Below, piece by piece: positions 16,444 through 23,264 of a DNA stretch of 35,805 nt. Position 1 is the stretch's first letter. Each line of letters starts with the position of its first letter. The notes under the pieces were generated by a model. The model searched no databases, was not told where the DNA came from, and saw nothing but the letters and a program-made list of their open reading frames with translations. This DNA comes from a virus. The translations under genes were made by a program, and so were the position numbers. Location: positions 1 to 35,805 of IMG/VR virus record IMGVR_UViG_3300000553_003130; one strand, given 5' to 3'.

Positions 16444-16457
16444 AGATGAATTCATCT
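16444..16457. promoter_or_regulatory. 14-bp perfect palindrome, candidate operator
   Basis: AGATGAATTCATCT is a perfect palindrome in the control region between the divergent operons, about 120 nt upstream of the leftward promoter and 155 nt upstream of the rightward one. Dimeric helix-turn-helix repressors bind such sites. The first rightward gene encodes a triple-HTH protein that could be the binder. This is inference from position and symmetry. Confidence 0.4.
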
Positions 16458-16486
16458 GAAAAGAATGCTGATGAACATAGAAGATA

Positions 16487-16552
<66 letters not shown>

Positions 16553-16613
16553 GGTATAGCCCCCCACCGTCCCCGGCCCGAACCCGCGTCGTGCAGTGTT
16601 CACTAGTTTGCTG

Positions 16614-16619
16614 TATAAT
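16614..16619 (+). promoter_or_regulatory. -10 element of a leaderless promoter
   Basis: TATAAT is followed by exactly 6 nt and the ATG at 16626, so transcription would be expected to start on the A of the start codon. The -35 position (16591-16596, GTGCAG) is a poor match. It drives the rightward operon, beginning with the triple-HTH protein. Confidence 0.6.
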
Positions 16620-16625
16620 CAATTT

Positions 16626-17126
16626 ATGGCAAAAAGAATCTCTCAAGATACCCGTAGTGATATCTGGCAGCTGGGAGAAGCAAAAGTTTCAGTTGCCGCA
16701 ATCGCTGAGCAGCTTGACGTCAGTATCCCATTTGTCTACAAGGTCCTGAGCGAAGGCGGACTACGGCCTGCAAAGCCCAATCCCCTTACTCCGGAGGCCC
16801 AAGTAGACGCATTCGAGATGTATCGTGCAGGAGTCCCATTAACCACGATATGCAAGAAACATGGTGTTAACCCGCAATACATATACCAAATGTTACGTGA
16901 GGCAAACGAGCCTCTTCAACGCGATGTCCAACGATTGACATTCGAACAGAACTTGGCCAAAGCGCTAACAATGTATCAGTCCCCTGAACAGCCGCCTATC
17001 TGGCAAATCTGCCGGGACTGTAACATTTCACAGCCTGCCCTCTACAAGGCGATCCACGATTACGAAATCGAAACTCGTAATGTTCCAAGGAGGATCAGTG
17101 TTCCACCTATTCAAGAAGCGTCGTGA
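16626..17126 (+). CDS. Triple helix-turn-helix DNA-binding regulator
   Basis: This 166-residue protein contains three tandem HTH units of about 45-50 residues: VAAIAEQLDVSIPFVYKVL, LTTICKKHGVNPQYIYQML and IWQICRDCNISQPALYKAI. The pattern resembles resolvase/transposase-type HTH domains without a catalytic domain. It is the first gene of the rightward operon and lies beside the palindrome and (AT)17 tract, so it is a good candidate regulator of the divergent promoters. The ATG at 16626 has no ribosome binding site; TATAAT lies 6 nt upstream, so translation would be leaderless. No ligand domain is visible. A role in origin recognition is the alternative. Confidence 0.75.
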   Translation: MAKRISQDTRSDIWQLGEAKVSVAAIAEQLDVSIPFVYKVLSEGGLRPAKPNPLTPEAQVDAFEMYRAGVPLTTICKKHGVNPQYIYQMLREANEPLQRDVQRLTFEQNLAKALTMYQSPEQPPIWQICRDCNISQPALYKAIHDYEIETRNVPRRISVPPIQEAS

Positions 17127-17358
17127 CCCCAACAAAGTCGGTCACTTCAACATCAACGGCAATAAGGTCGAAGTATTCAAGGACCCCGATGCTAAGCTCT
17201 TCCCCTACTACACCATTAGCGATACCGGCTTGGTGTCCACTAACGATGTCCAGACGATCCTTGATGTCAAACGGGCTGAACATGGTAAGCGCCCCCCTTT
17301 CTTCCGTGCCGGCGAATCTGCTCAACCCAAGCCCAAGCCCAAGCGAGGGAAAGCATGA
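17098..17358 (+). CDS. Small protein of unknown function
   Basis: This 86-residue protein is unrecognised. I placed the start at the GTG at 17098, where AAGGAGG lies 4 nt upstream. This overlaps the 3' end of the triple-HTH gene by 29 nt. The body looks like a small beta-rich domain (KVGHFNINGNKVEVFKDPDAKLFPYYTISDTG), and the C-terminus is a basic Pro/Lys tail (QPKPKPKRGKA). The next gene starts within its stop codon region, so the genes are co-translated. No enzyme motif is seen. Confidence 0.6.
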   Translation: MFHLFKKRRDPNKVGHFNINGNKVEVFKDPDAKLFPYYTISDTGLVSTNDVQTILDVKRAEHGKRPPFFRAGESAQPKPKPKRGKA

Positions 17359-17555
17359 CACTAGTAACTGAACCTGTTAACATTACGCCGGCAGTTCAAG
17401 ACAGCATTGAACACGGGTTGACCTTACTGGTTGACAAAGGAGGCATCGAAGGGTGGTACCGTACGAATACTGGGAATGGCTTGGTCTACCACATCCTACA
17501 GACCCCAACCCCCAAGGCTGGCGCCTCAGAACCCGAGTTGGCTGGCTCGAAGTAA
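17355..17555 (+). CDS. Small protein of unknown function
   Basis: This 66-residue protein is unrecognised. The ATG at 17355 overlaps the previous stop (ATGA). The sequence starts MTLVTEPVNITPAVQDSIEH, includes GWYRTNTGNGLVYHIL and ends in a low-complexity tail (PKAGASEPELAGSK). No membrane segment is present. A second frame with AAAGGAGG before a GTG at 17453 runs through its 3' half and continues into the next gene, so the boundary between these two genes is uncertain. Confidence 0.5.
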   Translation: MTLVTEPVNITPAVQDSIEHGLTLLVDKGGIEGWYRTNTGNGLVYHILQTPTPKAGASEPELAGSK

Positions 17556-17563
17556 GTACCCGC

Positions 17564-18079
17564 ATGACTGGAGATGTCTACCTGACCACAATCCAGTCGG
17601 TTCTTGGGGAAACCTTGGAACAAGTCATGCGCGACAACGATGCTCGTGCCATCCGGGTCCATCACATCTTGTGCAGACACGCCGCAAGGTTGCAAACTCT
17701 GGGCACTGACAACGTCATTCGCTGGGACAACAAGTATTCGGACTCGGCCTTAGACAAAGGAGCTGCGATCCCAATTGTCAAGCGCGCAGGTACGGCTGAC
17801 CAAGGCCTGGGGGGTGTGCTTCCTCCGGCCAAGGCGCCTGCTCAGGTCTTGGATAGTTTTGACTTCGCCGATGTCGTCGATCTTTCGGCAGGATCCAACG
17901 GTTTTGAAGTGGGAGCCATGATCGAAACTATTCGTGCCGATAAGAAAACCCCGAAAGGTCTGAAGGGCAGGCTCTTCTGGGTCGGCAACAACAAATATGG
18001 CCCCGGTTTACGCGGCGGCATTGAATCGGACGGCGTGACGTATTGGGTGTTGCAATCCAACTGTAAAGTGGGGGAGTGA
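17564..18079 (+). CDS. Hypothetical protein with GGVLPP segment
   Basis: This 171-residue protein is unrecognised. The N-terminal part is helical with a His/Cys cluster (VHHILCRHAARL near residues 33-44). A Pro/Ala-rich linker includes LGGVLPPAKAPAQ, encoded by the repeated 13-mer GGGGGTGTGCTTC (17810-17822). The C-terminal 80 residues (MIETIRADKKTPKGLKGRLFWVGNNKYGPGLRGG and what follows) form a basic beta-rich region that could bind nucleic acid. I prefer the ATG at 17564, which follows the previous stop; a GTG at 17453 with a strong ribosome binding site would give 208 residues. It ends 31 nt before the next gene. Confidence 0.5.
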   Translation: MTGDVYLTTIQSVLGETLEQVMRDNDARAIRVHHILCRHAARLQTLGTDNVIRWDNKYSDSALDKGAAIPIVKRAGTADQGLGGVLPPAKAPAQVLDSFDFADVVDLSAGSNGFEVGAMIETIRADKKTPKGLKGRLFWVGNNKYGPGLRGGIESDGVTYWVLQSNCKVGE

Positions 18080-18104
18080 CTTTTGCAGCGGAAGAGCGTA
18101 TAAT
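18076..18104 (+). promoter_or_regulatory. Leaderless promoter
   Basis: GTGACT (18076-18081), a 17-bp spacer and GCG-TATAAT (18099-18104), then CAAGCC and the ATG at 18111. The predicted transcription start is the A of the ATG. Confidence 0.65.
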
Positions 18105-18110
18105 CAAGCC

Positions 18111-18317
18111 ATGGTTAACATTCAATCAAAACTAGAACCGATCGAGCCGGCAAAGTCAAGCCGACTCGATGCCGATGAACTTAAGGAATTCTTGGCCTCT
18201 CTTGAAGAGGGGCCCAAGCCGCGCTACAAGTACGAGAAGCATCGATGGTGGCCCGGTAAGTTTGGAGATGATAATGAGACTAATACCGACGACCCGGACT
18301 CCGCGTCCCACGCTTAG
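18111..18317 (+). CDS. Small charged protein of unknown function
   Basis: This 68-residue protein is unrecognised. It starts immediately downstream of a TATAAT box (6 nt), without a ribosome binding site. The sequence is polar, with a short Leu/Glu helix (ADELKEFLASLEEG) followed by a basic aromatic patch (PRYKYEKHRWWPGKFG) and an acidic tail. The phrase EFLASLEEGPKPRY resembles EFLASLNIVPGPRY in the HTH protein two genes downstream (18453-18917), so the two may share a short interaction module. No catalytic motif is present. Confidence 0.6.
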   Translation: MVNIQSKLEPIEPAKSSRLDADELKEFLASLEEGPKPRYKYEKHRWWPGKFGDDNETNTDDPDSASHA

Positions 18318-18402
18318 ACATTGGGTCCTGGCCATTGTCCTGGCTGCACTGTTTGCACTTACAATGTGGCTATTGGCTGGTTGCCCTGCATTGACGGGGT
18401 GA
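18274..18402 (+). CDS. 42-residue membrane peptide with lipobox-like end
   Basis: The ATG at 18274 follows GGAGATGATA and overlaps the preceding gene by 44 nt in another frame. The 42-residue product has a basic N-terminus (MRLIPTTRTPRPTLRH), one transmembrane helix (WVLAIVLAALFALTMWLL) and the ending LLAGCPALTG. LAGC resembles a lipobox, which would leave only a six-residue lipidated tail, so it may instead be a plain tail-anchored peptide. Function is unknown. Confidence 0.45.
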   Translation: MRLIPTTRTPRPTLRHWVLAIVLAALFALTMWLLAGCPALTG

Positions 18403-18427
18403 TGACCACCTGAGTCACAAGTATAAT
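18399..18427 (+). promoter_or_regulatory. Promoter with short leader
   Basis: GTGATG (18399-18404), a 17-bp spacer and TATAAT (18422-18427). The next start codon is at 18453, so the leader is about 19 nt and contains AAGGAGA. It has the same core as the leaderless promoters but with a ribosome binding site. Confidence 0.5.
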
Positions 18428-18452
18428 TGACACAATTCAAGGAGACATTAAA

Positions 18453-18917
18453 ATGACCGAAACAGTTACCCAGCCCGTCGAGAAGATGGGCATTCGTCAA
18501 GCCGCAGTTTACGCCGACGTGTCCGAGCAGTACGTTCGCTCGTACCTGATTCGCAAAGGCAAAGTCGAATTCGTCAAGAACGACAAAGGCATCTGGGAGA
18601 CCACGAAAGACAAGGTCGACGCCTACCTAGCCACGGTAAAGGAGCGCCACGCCACCACACAGGCAAAAGGAGAGGCAAAAGCAAGTGTCATGCGGGCGGC
18701 TCCCGGCAAGACTGCTGTGATCCATTACGGATTCGAAGTCGCAACCCAAGTTGAGGAATTCCTGGCCAGCCTGAACATCGTCCCAGGGCCACGCTACAAT
18801 GCGGAAGCCATGAAAAAGTCACAAGAGAAGCAGAAGGCTAAGAAAGCCGCAGAACGTGCCGCAAAGCTCGCCGCTGCCGCTGCCGCGCCCGAACCGACTC
18901 CAGCCCCCGAAGGCTAA
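18453..18917 (+). CDS. Winged-HTH-like DNA-binding protein with Ala/Lys tail
   Basis: The protein has 154 residues. Residues 13-57 form a MerR/excisionase-like helix-turn-helix (IRQAAVYADVSEQYVRSYL, then a wing KNDKGIWETT). The same arrangement occurs in the protein at 34496-34849 (IRQAAIAMGTSEQYVRQLL, then KNEKGVWTV), so these are paralogs. A central segment (GFEVATQVEEFLASLNIVPGPRY) is followed by a Lys/Ala-rich helix and a Pro-rich end. AAGGAGA lies 10 nt before the ATG, and a strong terminator follows directly. It is probably an abundant regulator or nucleoid-type protein. Confidence 0.7.
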   Translation: MTETVTQPVEKMGIRQAAVYADVSEQYVRSYLIRKGKVEFVKNDKGIWETTKDKVDAYLATVKERHATTQAKGEAKASVMRAAPGKTAVIHYGFEVATQVEEFLASLNIVPGPRYNAEAMKKSQEKQKAKKAAERAAKLAAAAAAPEPTPAPEG

Positions 18918-18937
18918 TTCATTCCTGGACAAGTATA

Positions 18938-18964
18938 GACCGCCCGACAAAGGCGGTCTTTTTT
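18938..18964 (+). terminator. Rho-independent terminator
   Basis: GACCGCC and GGCGGTC pair around a 7-nt loop, followed by six T. It closes the HTH gene but lies only 8 nt upstream of the next start codon (18972), so downstream genes need read-through or another promoter. Confidence 0.85.
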
Positions 18965-18971
18965 GATTTAC

Positions 18972-19385
18972 ATGATTGCAATTGATCCTGGCTTGACCAC
19001 TGGCATTGCTATAGGACATATCGATGCGTATAACCATTTCGTTTTGGAAACGTGTCATGTCGTTACTTGGGACCAACGTTTCGATCGGCTTTGGCGTCTC
19101 CTTGAGGCGCAAACGACGGTCATTATTGAAAGCTTTAACCTCTTCGAACACCACAAGAACGACCAGGTGGGGAGCTCGTTCCCGTCGTCGCAAGTGATCG
19201 GGATCGTTGAAGCGTTCTGTTGGCACCAAGGCATAACAGACGTTGTATTTCAAACACCCGCATCCCGTATCAAAGTAGCAATACTGCCCCAACATGAGTC
19301 CATAGTGGGCAAGGTAAGCCATTGTAAGGCGGCCTACCAACATCTCAGACTGTACGCAGTTACACATTGTCATGCTAAGTCCTAG
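18972..19385 (+). CDS. RuvC-like Holliday junction resolvase
   Basis: This 137-residue protein has the RNase H-fold pattern of RuvC-type nucleases: MIAIDPGLTTGIAIG with Asp5, VIIESF with Glu53, then SSFPSSQVIGIVEAF and a C-terminal helix HCKAAYQHLRLY where the usual Asp appears to be replaced by His (H117 or H124). It would cut four-way junctions during recombination or before packaging. The loss of a C-terminal acid could lower activity or change the metal site. The ATG at 18972 follows a terminator; a TTG at 18963 is possible but lies in the T-run. Its stop overlaps the helicase start by 14 nt. Confidence 0.7.
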   Translation: MIAIDPGLTTGIAIGHIDAYNHFVLETCHVVTWDQRFDRLWRLLEAQTTVIIESFNLFEHHKNDQVGSSFPSSQVIGIVEAFCWHQGITDVVFQTPASRIKVAILPQHESIVGKVSHCKAAYQHLRLYAVTHCHAKS

Positions 19386-20697
19386 ATCGTTTCAACTTGA
19401 AGCTATCGAATGCGCCGTTGCACGTAATGCCTATATAATGGACGGCTGTGGCACAGGCAAAACCTTAGTTGGTGTTGAAACTGGACTTAAGCTACGTCAA
19501 CGTCTACCCCGCCCCCTCCCCTTTTTAGTCGTTACCCCCAAAACTCCCCGTTGGCAATGGGAATCCACGATCTTAGAACAAGATCCTCAAGCCCAAGTGT
19601 TTGTCATCGACAGTAAGGCCCCCATATTTGACGAAGGGGCATCCTGGGCGGTGTGCCATCCCGATTTCCTGCGATCGTACGCCGACTTGTTGGTTGACAC
19701 CAGATGGGGCTTGGTTATTGTAGATGAGGCGCATTTGTTTCGTAATCGGAACACAGCTGTCTACAAAGCGCTTACGGATTTGCGTGTCTATAGGAAACTG
19801 GCCCTGTCGGCGACTCCAATGCACAAGGACCCGTCGGAGTTGTGGGCTATGCTTAGTTGGTTATACCCTCAAGACTTCCCGTCCTATTGGCATTTCCGTA
19901 ATCGATATGCGGATTATCAAGAGAACTATATGGGGTACAAGACGTTCATGGGCCCTAAGCACACTGACGAGCTTGCAATCAAACTAAAGGACTTTACCTT
20001 CCGTCGGACTCTCGCGGATGTCCCCGGTTTGCCTGCTCGACATATGACTGTGGTGAATGTCCCCGCCAATCCCCAACTACTCAAAGCCCATGAAGATGTT
20101 TTTAATGCCCCGGATATAGTAGTCGATGCCTTACCGAGTGAGCCAGTGATTATCAACACCCTGGCTGCCATCAACTACTTACGGCAACTGATATCCAATC
20201 CTCCCAGCAAAGGGTTTAACTTCGAAGGACCCAAGATTAAGTGGGCCTGCGACTACGTCAAAGAGAACCCAGAACAACGTATCGTAGTACTGTGCTATTA
20301 TATAGAGACGGCTAAGCGATTAGGTGAAGTCCTAAAGGTTCCCGGGTTGTATGGGGCGTCACCTATTAAGGATCAAGCGGTCGCTGATTTCCAACAAGGG
20401 AAGTCCACTCTATTAGTAGGTACGTTTGGGGCCTTGGGTACTGGTACCGATCTTCCTGGAGCTGATGTGGTTATCATTGTCGATCTGCTATACCAACGTA
20501 TTCAACTGGAACAAGCTATCGACCGTATCTACAGGATCAACATCACTACACCGAAGTTTATCAAACTGCTACGAGTACCCGACACAGTAGACGACTTACT
20601 GGTGAAAGCCATCGAAGAGAACTGGGGCTCAACGAAACTAGTGTTAGCATTCATTGCTAAAGCCAGGCGTGACAGTTTGACCACGTTTGGCGTATAA
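19372..20697 (+). CDS. SNF2-type superfamily 2 helicase/translocase
   Basis: This 441-residue protein has a Q-like motif (FQLEAIECA), Walker A GCGTGKT (25-31), motif II VDEAH (D118-H121), motif III LSATP (145-149), and C-terminal motifs including VGTFGALGTGTDLPGA and QLEQAIDRIYRI (motif VI). It is a compact SNF2-like ATPase of the kind phages carry in recombination blocks, moving along double-stranded DNA or remodelling forks. Length is normal for phage versions. It overlaps the RuvC-like gene upstream, and its last codons contain the promoter for the nuclease gene downstream, so the protein ends Phe-Gly-Val. Confidence 0.85.
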   Translation: MLSPRSFQLEAIECAVARNAYIMDGCGTGKTLVGVETGLKLRQRLPRPLPFLVVTPKTPRWQWESTILEQDPQAQVFVIDSKAPIFDEGASWAVCHPDFLRSYADLLVDTRWGLVIVDEAHLFRNRNTAVYKALTDLRVYRKLALSATPMHKDPSELWAMLSWLYPQDFPSYWHFRNRYADYQENYMGYKTFMGPKHTDELAIKLKDFTFRRTLADVPGLPARHMTVVNVPANPQLLKAHEDVFNAPDIVVDALPSEPVIINTLAAINYLRQLISNPPSKGFNFEGPKIKWACDYVKENPEQRIVVLCYYIETAKRLGEVLKVPGLYGASPIKDQAVADFQQGKSTLLVGTFGALGTGTDLPGADVVIIVDLLYQRIQLEQAIDRIYRINITTPKFIKLLRVPDTVDDLLVKAIEENWGSTKLVLAFIAKARRDSLTTFGV

Positions 20698-20698
20698 T
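20669..20698 (+). promoter_or_regulatory. Leaderless promoter overlapping a stop codon
   Basis: GTGACA (20669-20674), an 18-bp spacer and GGCG-TATAAT (20693-20698). The helicase stop TAA lies inside the TATAAT. The next ATG (20705) is exactly 6 nt after the hexamer, so the transcript would be leaderless. Confidence 0.7.
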
Positions 20699-20704
20699 TA
20701 CACC

Positions 20705-21760
20705 ATGAAGACATCAATACACGTTTCCGATGTTCGGACGTTTTGGAAATGTAAGATGCAGTGGGGCTTTACATCGCCGTTACGCCGTAACTTGGAACCT
20801 GATCGAATTTACGCCCCCTTTCTAACTGGCCGAGCCGTCCACTTTGGGCTCGAACAGTATTACAAAGGTGTTGATGTGACCAAAGCCCTGGATGCATTCT
20901 TTGCGGCCGAGAAGGCTAAACTGGAAGCTTCCGGGGGCATGGACGACTTGGTCTTTGGCGAACAGGTTGACTTGACAACTGGTTTGATTCAGCACTATTT
21001 ACAGTGGGTTAAGAACCAACATACCATGTGGTCCGACGACCAGTTCGACTTTCTAAAGTGGGAACATGAATGGCATCTTCCGTTGCTTACCCCAGCTGGG
21101 CGAATCAGTCCACGAATTGTACTTGGCGGTCGATTCGATGGCCTGATTCGCCGCAAGGATGACAAATCGTTGTGGCTATGGGAAACCAAAACCGCGCGGT
21201 CCATCGACGAATTGGGCTCTACTCTTTGGAATGATTTGCAAGCAACGGTTTACTGTGACGCAGCCCGCCGACTTTATAACGAGCCTATAGCGGGGGTGCT
21301 CTACAACGTAATGCGCAAGAAACTGCCGACCGAACCAGAGGTGTTGAAGTCTGGTTACTTGACAATGCGGGCTAACATCGATACTACGCCTGAGGCCTAC
21401 GCAGCCGCAGTCAAGGCACACCATAAAGAGGTCACCCTTGAGATTCGTGCCCATTACGAAGAATTCCTGTATAATTTATCACGTACCCAAACTCCATTCT
21501 TTGCGCGGATACCTATACGACGTACCAAAGAACAATTAGACCGAGCCATGACAAACATGTATTACGTTTGCCTGGAGATGGCACACCCACAAACGGCGGT
21601 GTTTCCAATGCCGGCTTGGTCAAGTTGTCGCTTCTGTATGTTCCAGGACCCTTGTAAGGCATGGAGTGAAAATCGTCTTGACATGATGGAACGCATCCTG
21701 ACAGACGAGTATCGGGTTAAGCAACCATATTCCGACTTGGAGGTAGAGATAGAATCATGA
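20705..21760 (+). CDS. PD-(D/E)XK nuclease, Cas4/RecB-like with Fe-S cysteines
   Basis: This 351-residue protein belongs to the PD-(D/E)XK exonucleases. GGRFDGLIR carries Asp145, WLWETKTA carries Glu160 and Lys162, and a QATVYCDAARRL helix follows, as in RecB/Cas4 proteins. Cys16 together with Cys308-x2-Cys311-x5-Cys317 gives the four-Cys arrangement that holds an iron-sulfur cluster in AddB and Cas4. It probably resects DNA ends for the annealing protein encoded next. The ATG at 20705 is leaderless. The stop overlaps the start of the acidic peptide (ATGA). Confidence 0.85.
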   Translation: MKTSIHVSDVRTFWKCKMQWGFTSPLRRNLEPDRIYAPFLTGRAVHFGLEQYYKGVDVTKALDAFFAAEKAKLEASGGMDDLVFGEQVDLTTGLIQHYLQWVKNQHTMWSDDQFDFLKWEHEWHLPLLTPAGRISPRIVLGGRFDGLIRRKDDKSLWLWETKTARSIDELGSTLWNDLQATVYCDAARRLYNEPIAGVLYNVMRKKLPTEPEVLKSGYLTMRANIDTTPEAYAAAVKAHHKEVTLEIRAHYEEFLYNLSRTQTPFFARIPIRRTKEQLDRAMTNMYYVCLEMAHPQTAVFPMPAWSSCRFCMFQDPCKAWSENRLDMMERILTDEYRVKQPYSDLEVEIES

Positions 21761-21900
21761 ACGGTCCTTTCTTTCGATTACTAGAAGATCCACCAGACGA
21801 CGTTGTCGATGACGACGCAGAATTCGAAGACGATTTCGAGGAAGAGGACGAGGACGACGACGATGAGAGCGACGAACCCGAATCAGATATCGACGCTTAA
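21757..21900 (+). CDS. Very acidic 47-residue protein
   Basis: The ATG overlaps the nuclease stop (ATGA) and the frame ends at TAA 21898-21900. Of 47 residues, 26 are Asp or Glu and only one is basic (Arg7). The acidic run covers residues 10-46. After a short hydrophobic start (MNGPFFRLLEDPP) the chain is probably disordered. Such composition is seen in DNA-mimic inhibitors of nucleases or restriction enzymes, and the neighbours are a nuclease and an annealing-type ATPase. The last 35 nt overlap the next gene. A role as translational coupler alone is the alternative. Confidence 0.6.
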   Translation: MNGPFFRLLEDPPDDVVDDDAEFEDDFEEEDEDDDDESDEPESDIDA

Positions 21901-22663
21901 GATCCTGTTGTACGGCGATCCTGGGTCAACTAAGACTCGGACAGCCGCCACAGCCGCAATGGATCCCCGAACAGCCCCGGCATTGATGATCGACATCGGC
22001 GGCAATCCTATTAGCATTCGTGACTACAAGGAACGCCCCGACGTCATTAGCATTGACGCATTGACCGACTTGAACCTGATTTATGCATGGATCAAAGGCG
22101 GTCAAAGTGTCGAAGCTATGTTTACTCAGGCCGGCAAGCCAACGAACTTTGTTGAGGCCATGCAGTTGCATCCTCCATACAAGACGTTGATAATCGATGG
22201 TGTAACCGATCTGCAGCGCTTTTCATTTGGTCAAGTTACTGGCAATGATGCTACAGGGCCCGGCGATCTCCCAAACGAGACTAAGCGGCCACACTTCAAT
22301 GCTGTGCTAGGTCAGATGGTGAAAATCGCACGATTGTTTTACGACCTGCCGATGCATGTTATTATGACGGCATTGGAGCACAGCGACAAAGACGCGACGA
22401 CTGAATTGATAACCTATCGTCCCTTACTACTGGGCCAGTCAGCTTCCGAAGTTGCTGGGTATGCGTATGTAGTGGGGCGAATGGTCCATCGTACAAAAGT
22501 AGCGGACAAGATTGGCATCTCTGAAGACTCGATCGGCAAGACCGCTACAAGCATCGCGCTTTTCAAACCGTCCGGCAAATACGTGGCTAAAGACCAAACC
22601 GGGCGGCTCGGGGCCTACATGATCGACCCCACAATGACAAAGATCATGGATCTAGCTTATTAA
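21866..22663 (+). CDS. Sak4-like RecA-fold ATPase (AAA_24)
   Basis: This 265-residue protein has Walker A GDPGSTKT (18-25), a central TLIIDGVTDLQRF (Walker B) and VIMTALEHSD later, as in the AAA_24/Sak4 group of phage recombinases related to the RecA core. These proteins assist single-strand annealing with a phage ssDNA-binding protein, which matches the next gene. I chose the ATG at 21866 because it follows a purine-rich stretch and begins just before the first strand; a longer frame from 21803 would add a low-complexity Thr/Arg stretch. It overlaps the acidic peptide by 35 nt. Confidence 0.8.
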   Translation, partial: RATNPNQISTLKILLYGDPGSTKTRTAATAAMDPRTAPALMIDIGGNPISIRDYKERPDVISIDALTDLNLIYAWIKGGQSVEAMFTQAGKPTNFVEAMQLHPPYKTLIIDGVTDLQRFSFGQVTGNDATGPGDLPNETKRPHFNAVLGQMVKIARLFYDLPMHVIMTALEHSDKDATTELITYRPLLLGQSASEVAGYAYVVGRMVHRTKVADKIGISEDSIGKTATSIALFKPSGKYVAKDQTGRLGAYMIDPTMTKIMDLAY

Positions 22664-22700
22664 GTGGTGGTAGCCACTAACTAAAGGAAACCTAAAAACC

Positions 22701-23192
22701 ATGAATGAAACAAACATTCCCTTGGACGAACTAGATGGTGCGTTGGATACCGGGACAACCGGAACTGATGGCGCTGTCGAAATCGACTTTTCAACCGTAA
22801 CTGGCCTGGAACCGCTTCCGGCCGGCAAGTACAACATGCAGTGCGTGTCTGCCAAGATGTCCAAAAGCAAACAGGGCCAGCCGTTGCTTCAGTGGTCGTG
22901 GCGTGTAATGGACGGCGAGTTCGCAAAACGCCAGGTCATTGATAGCCTCAGCTTCCACCCCAATGCTTTGGGCCGCACTAAGACGATGTTGAAGAATCTG
23001 GGTGTTGATGTCGCTGGTCGTGTGCGCATTACGCCTGAGCTGTTTCTCAACAAAGTCGCAACCCTCCGCGTCGATATCGAGACCTCTACCCAAGTCGATC
23101 CCGACACCGGTGAGAACTATCCCCCCCGTAACCGCATCAAGGCGATGAAAGCGGGTTCTTCTGAATCAACAATCAATACCCTGCTCGGCTAA
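22701..23192 (+). CDS. DUF669-like single-stranded DNA-binding protein
   Basis: This 163-residue protein resembles the DUF669 group often encoded beside phage annealing ATPases. The acidic N-terminus (to about residue 30) precedes an OB-like core: LEPLPAGKYNMQCVSAKM, GQPLLQWSWRVMDGEF, VIDSLSFHPNALGRTKTML and LNKVATLRVDIETSTQ. It probably coats ssDNA and supports the Sak4-like protein upstream. AAAGGAAA precedes the ATG. A terminator hairpin follows 32 nt after the stop. Confidence 0.75.
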   Translation: MNETNIPLDELDGALDTGTTGTDGAVEIDFSTVTGLEPLPAGKYNMQCVSAKMSKSKQGQPLLQWSWRVMDGEFAKRQVIDSLSFHPNALGRTKTMLKNLGVDVAGRVRITPELFLNKVATLRVDIETSTQVDPDTGENYPPRNRIKAMKAGSSESTINTLLG

Positions 23193-23224
23193 AGCAGGCA
23201 TGCTACCACTGCTTAGTTTCAATG

Positions 23225-23251
23225 GAGGCCTACTAATCCTGGGCCTCTTTT
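23225..23251 (+). terminator. Rho-independent terminator
   Basis: GAGGCC and GGCCTC pair around an 11-nt loop and are followed by TTTT then GCGTTT. It sits between the ssDNA-binding gene and the primase-helicase start (23265). No TATAAT-type promoter is visible in the 14 nt after it, so it is likely partial. Confidence 0.7.
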
Positions 23252-23264
23252 GCGTTTCGATACC

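Noticed and set aside
17453-17563. GTG start at 17453 with AAAGGAGG for the 17564-18079 gene
   Set aside because: It would overlap the 66-residue gene by 103 nt, and codon choice in this segment fits the other frame better; kept only as an alternative.
21471-21476. TATAAT inside the Cas4/RecB-like nuclease gene
   Set aside because: No start codon follows at a sensible distance and the flanks do not match the GGCG promoter family.
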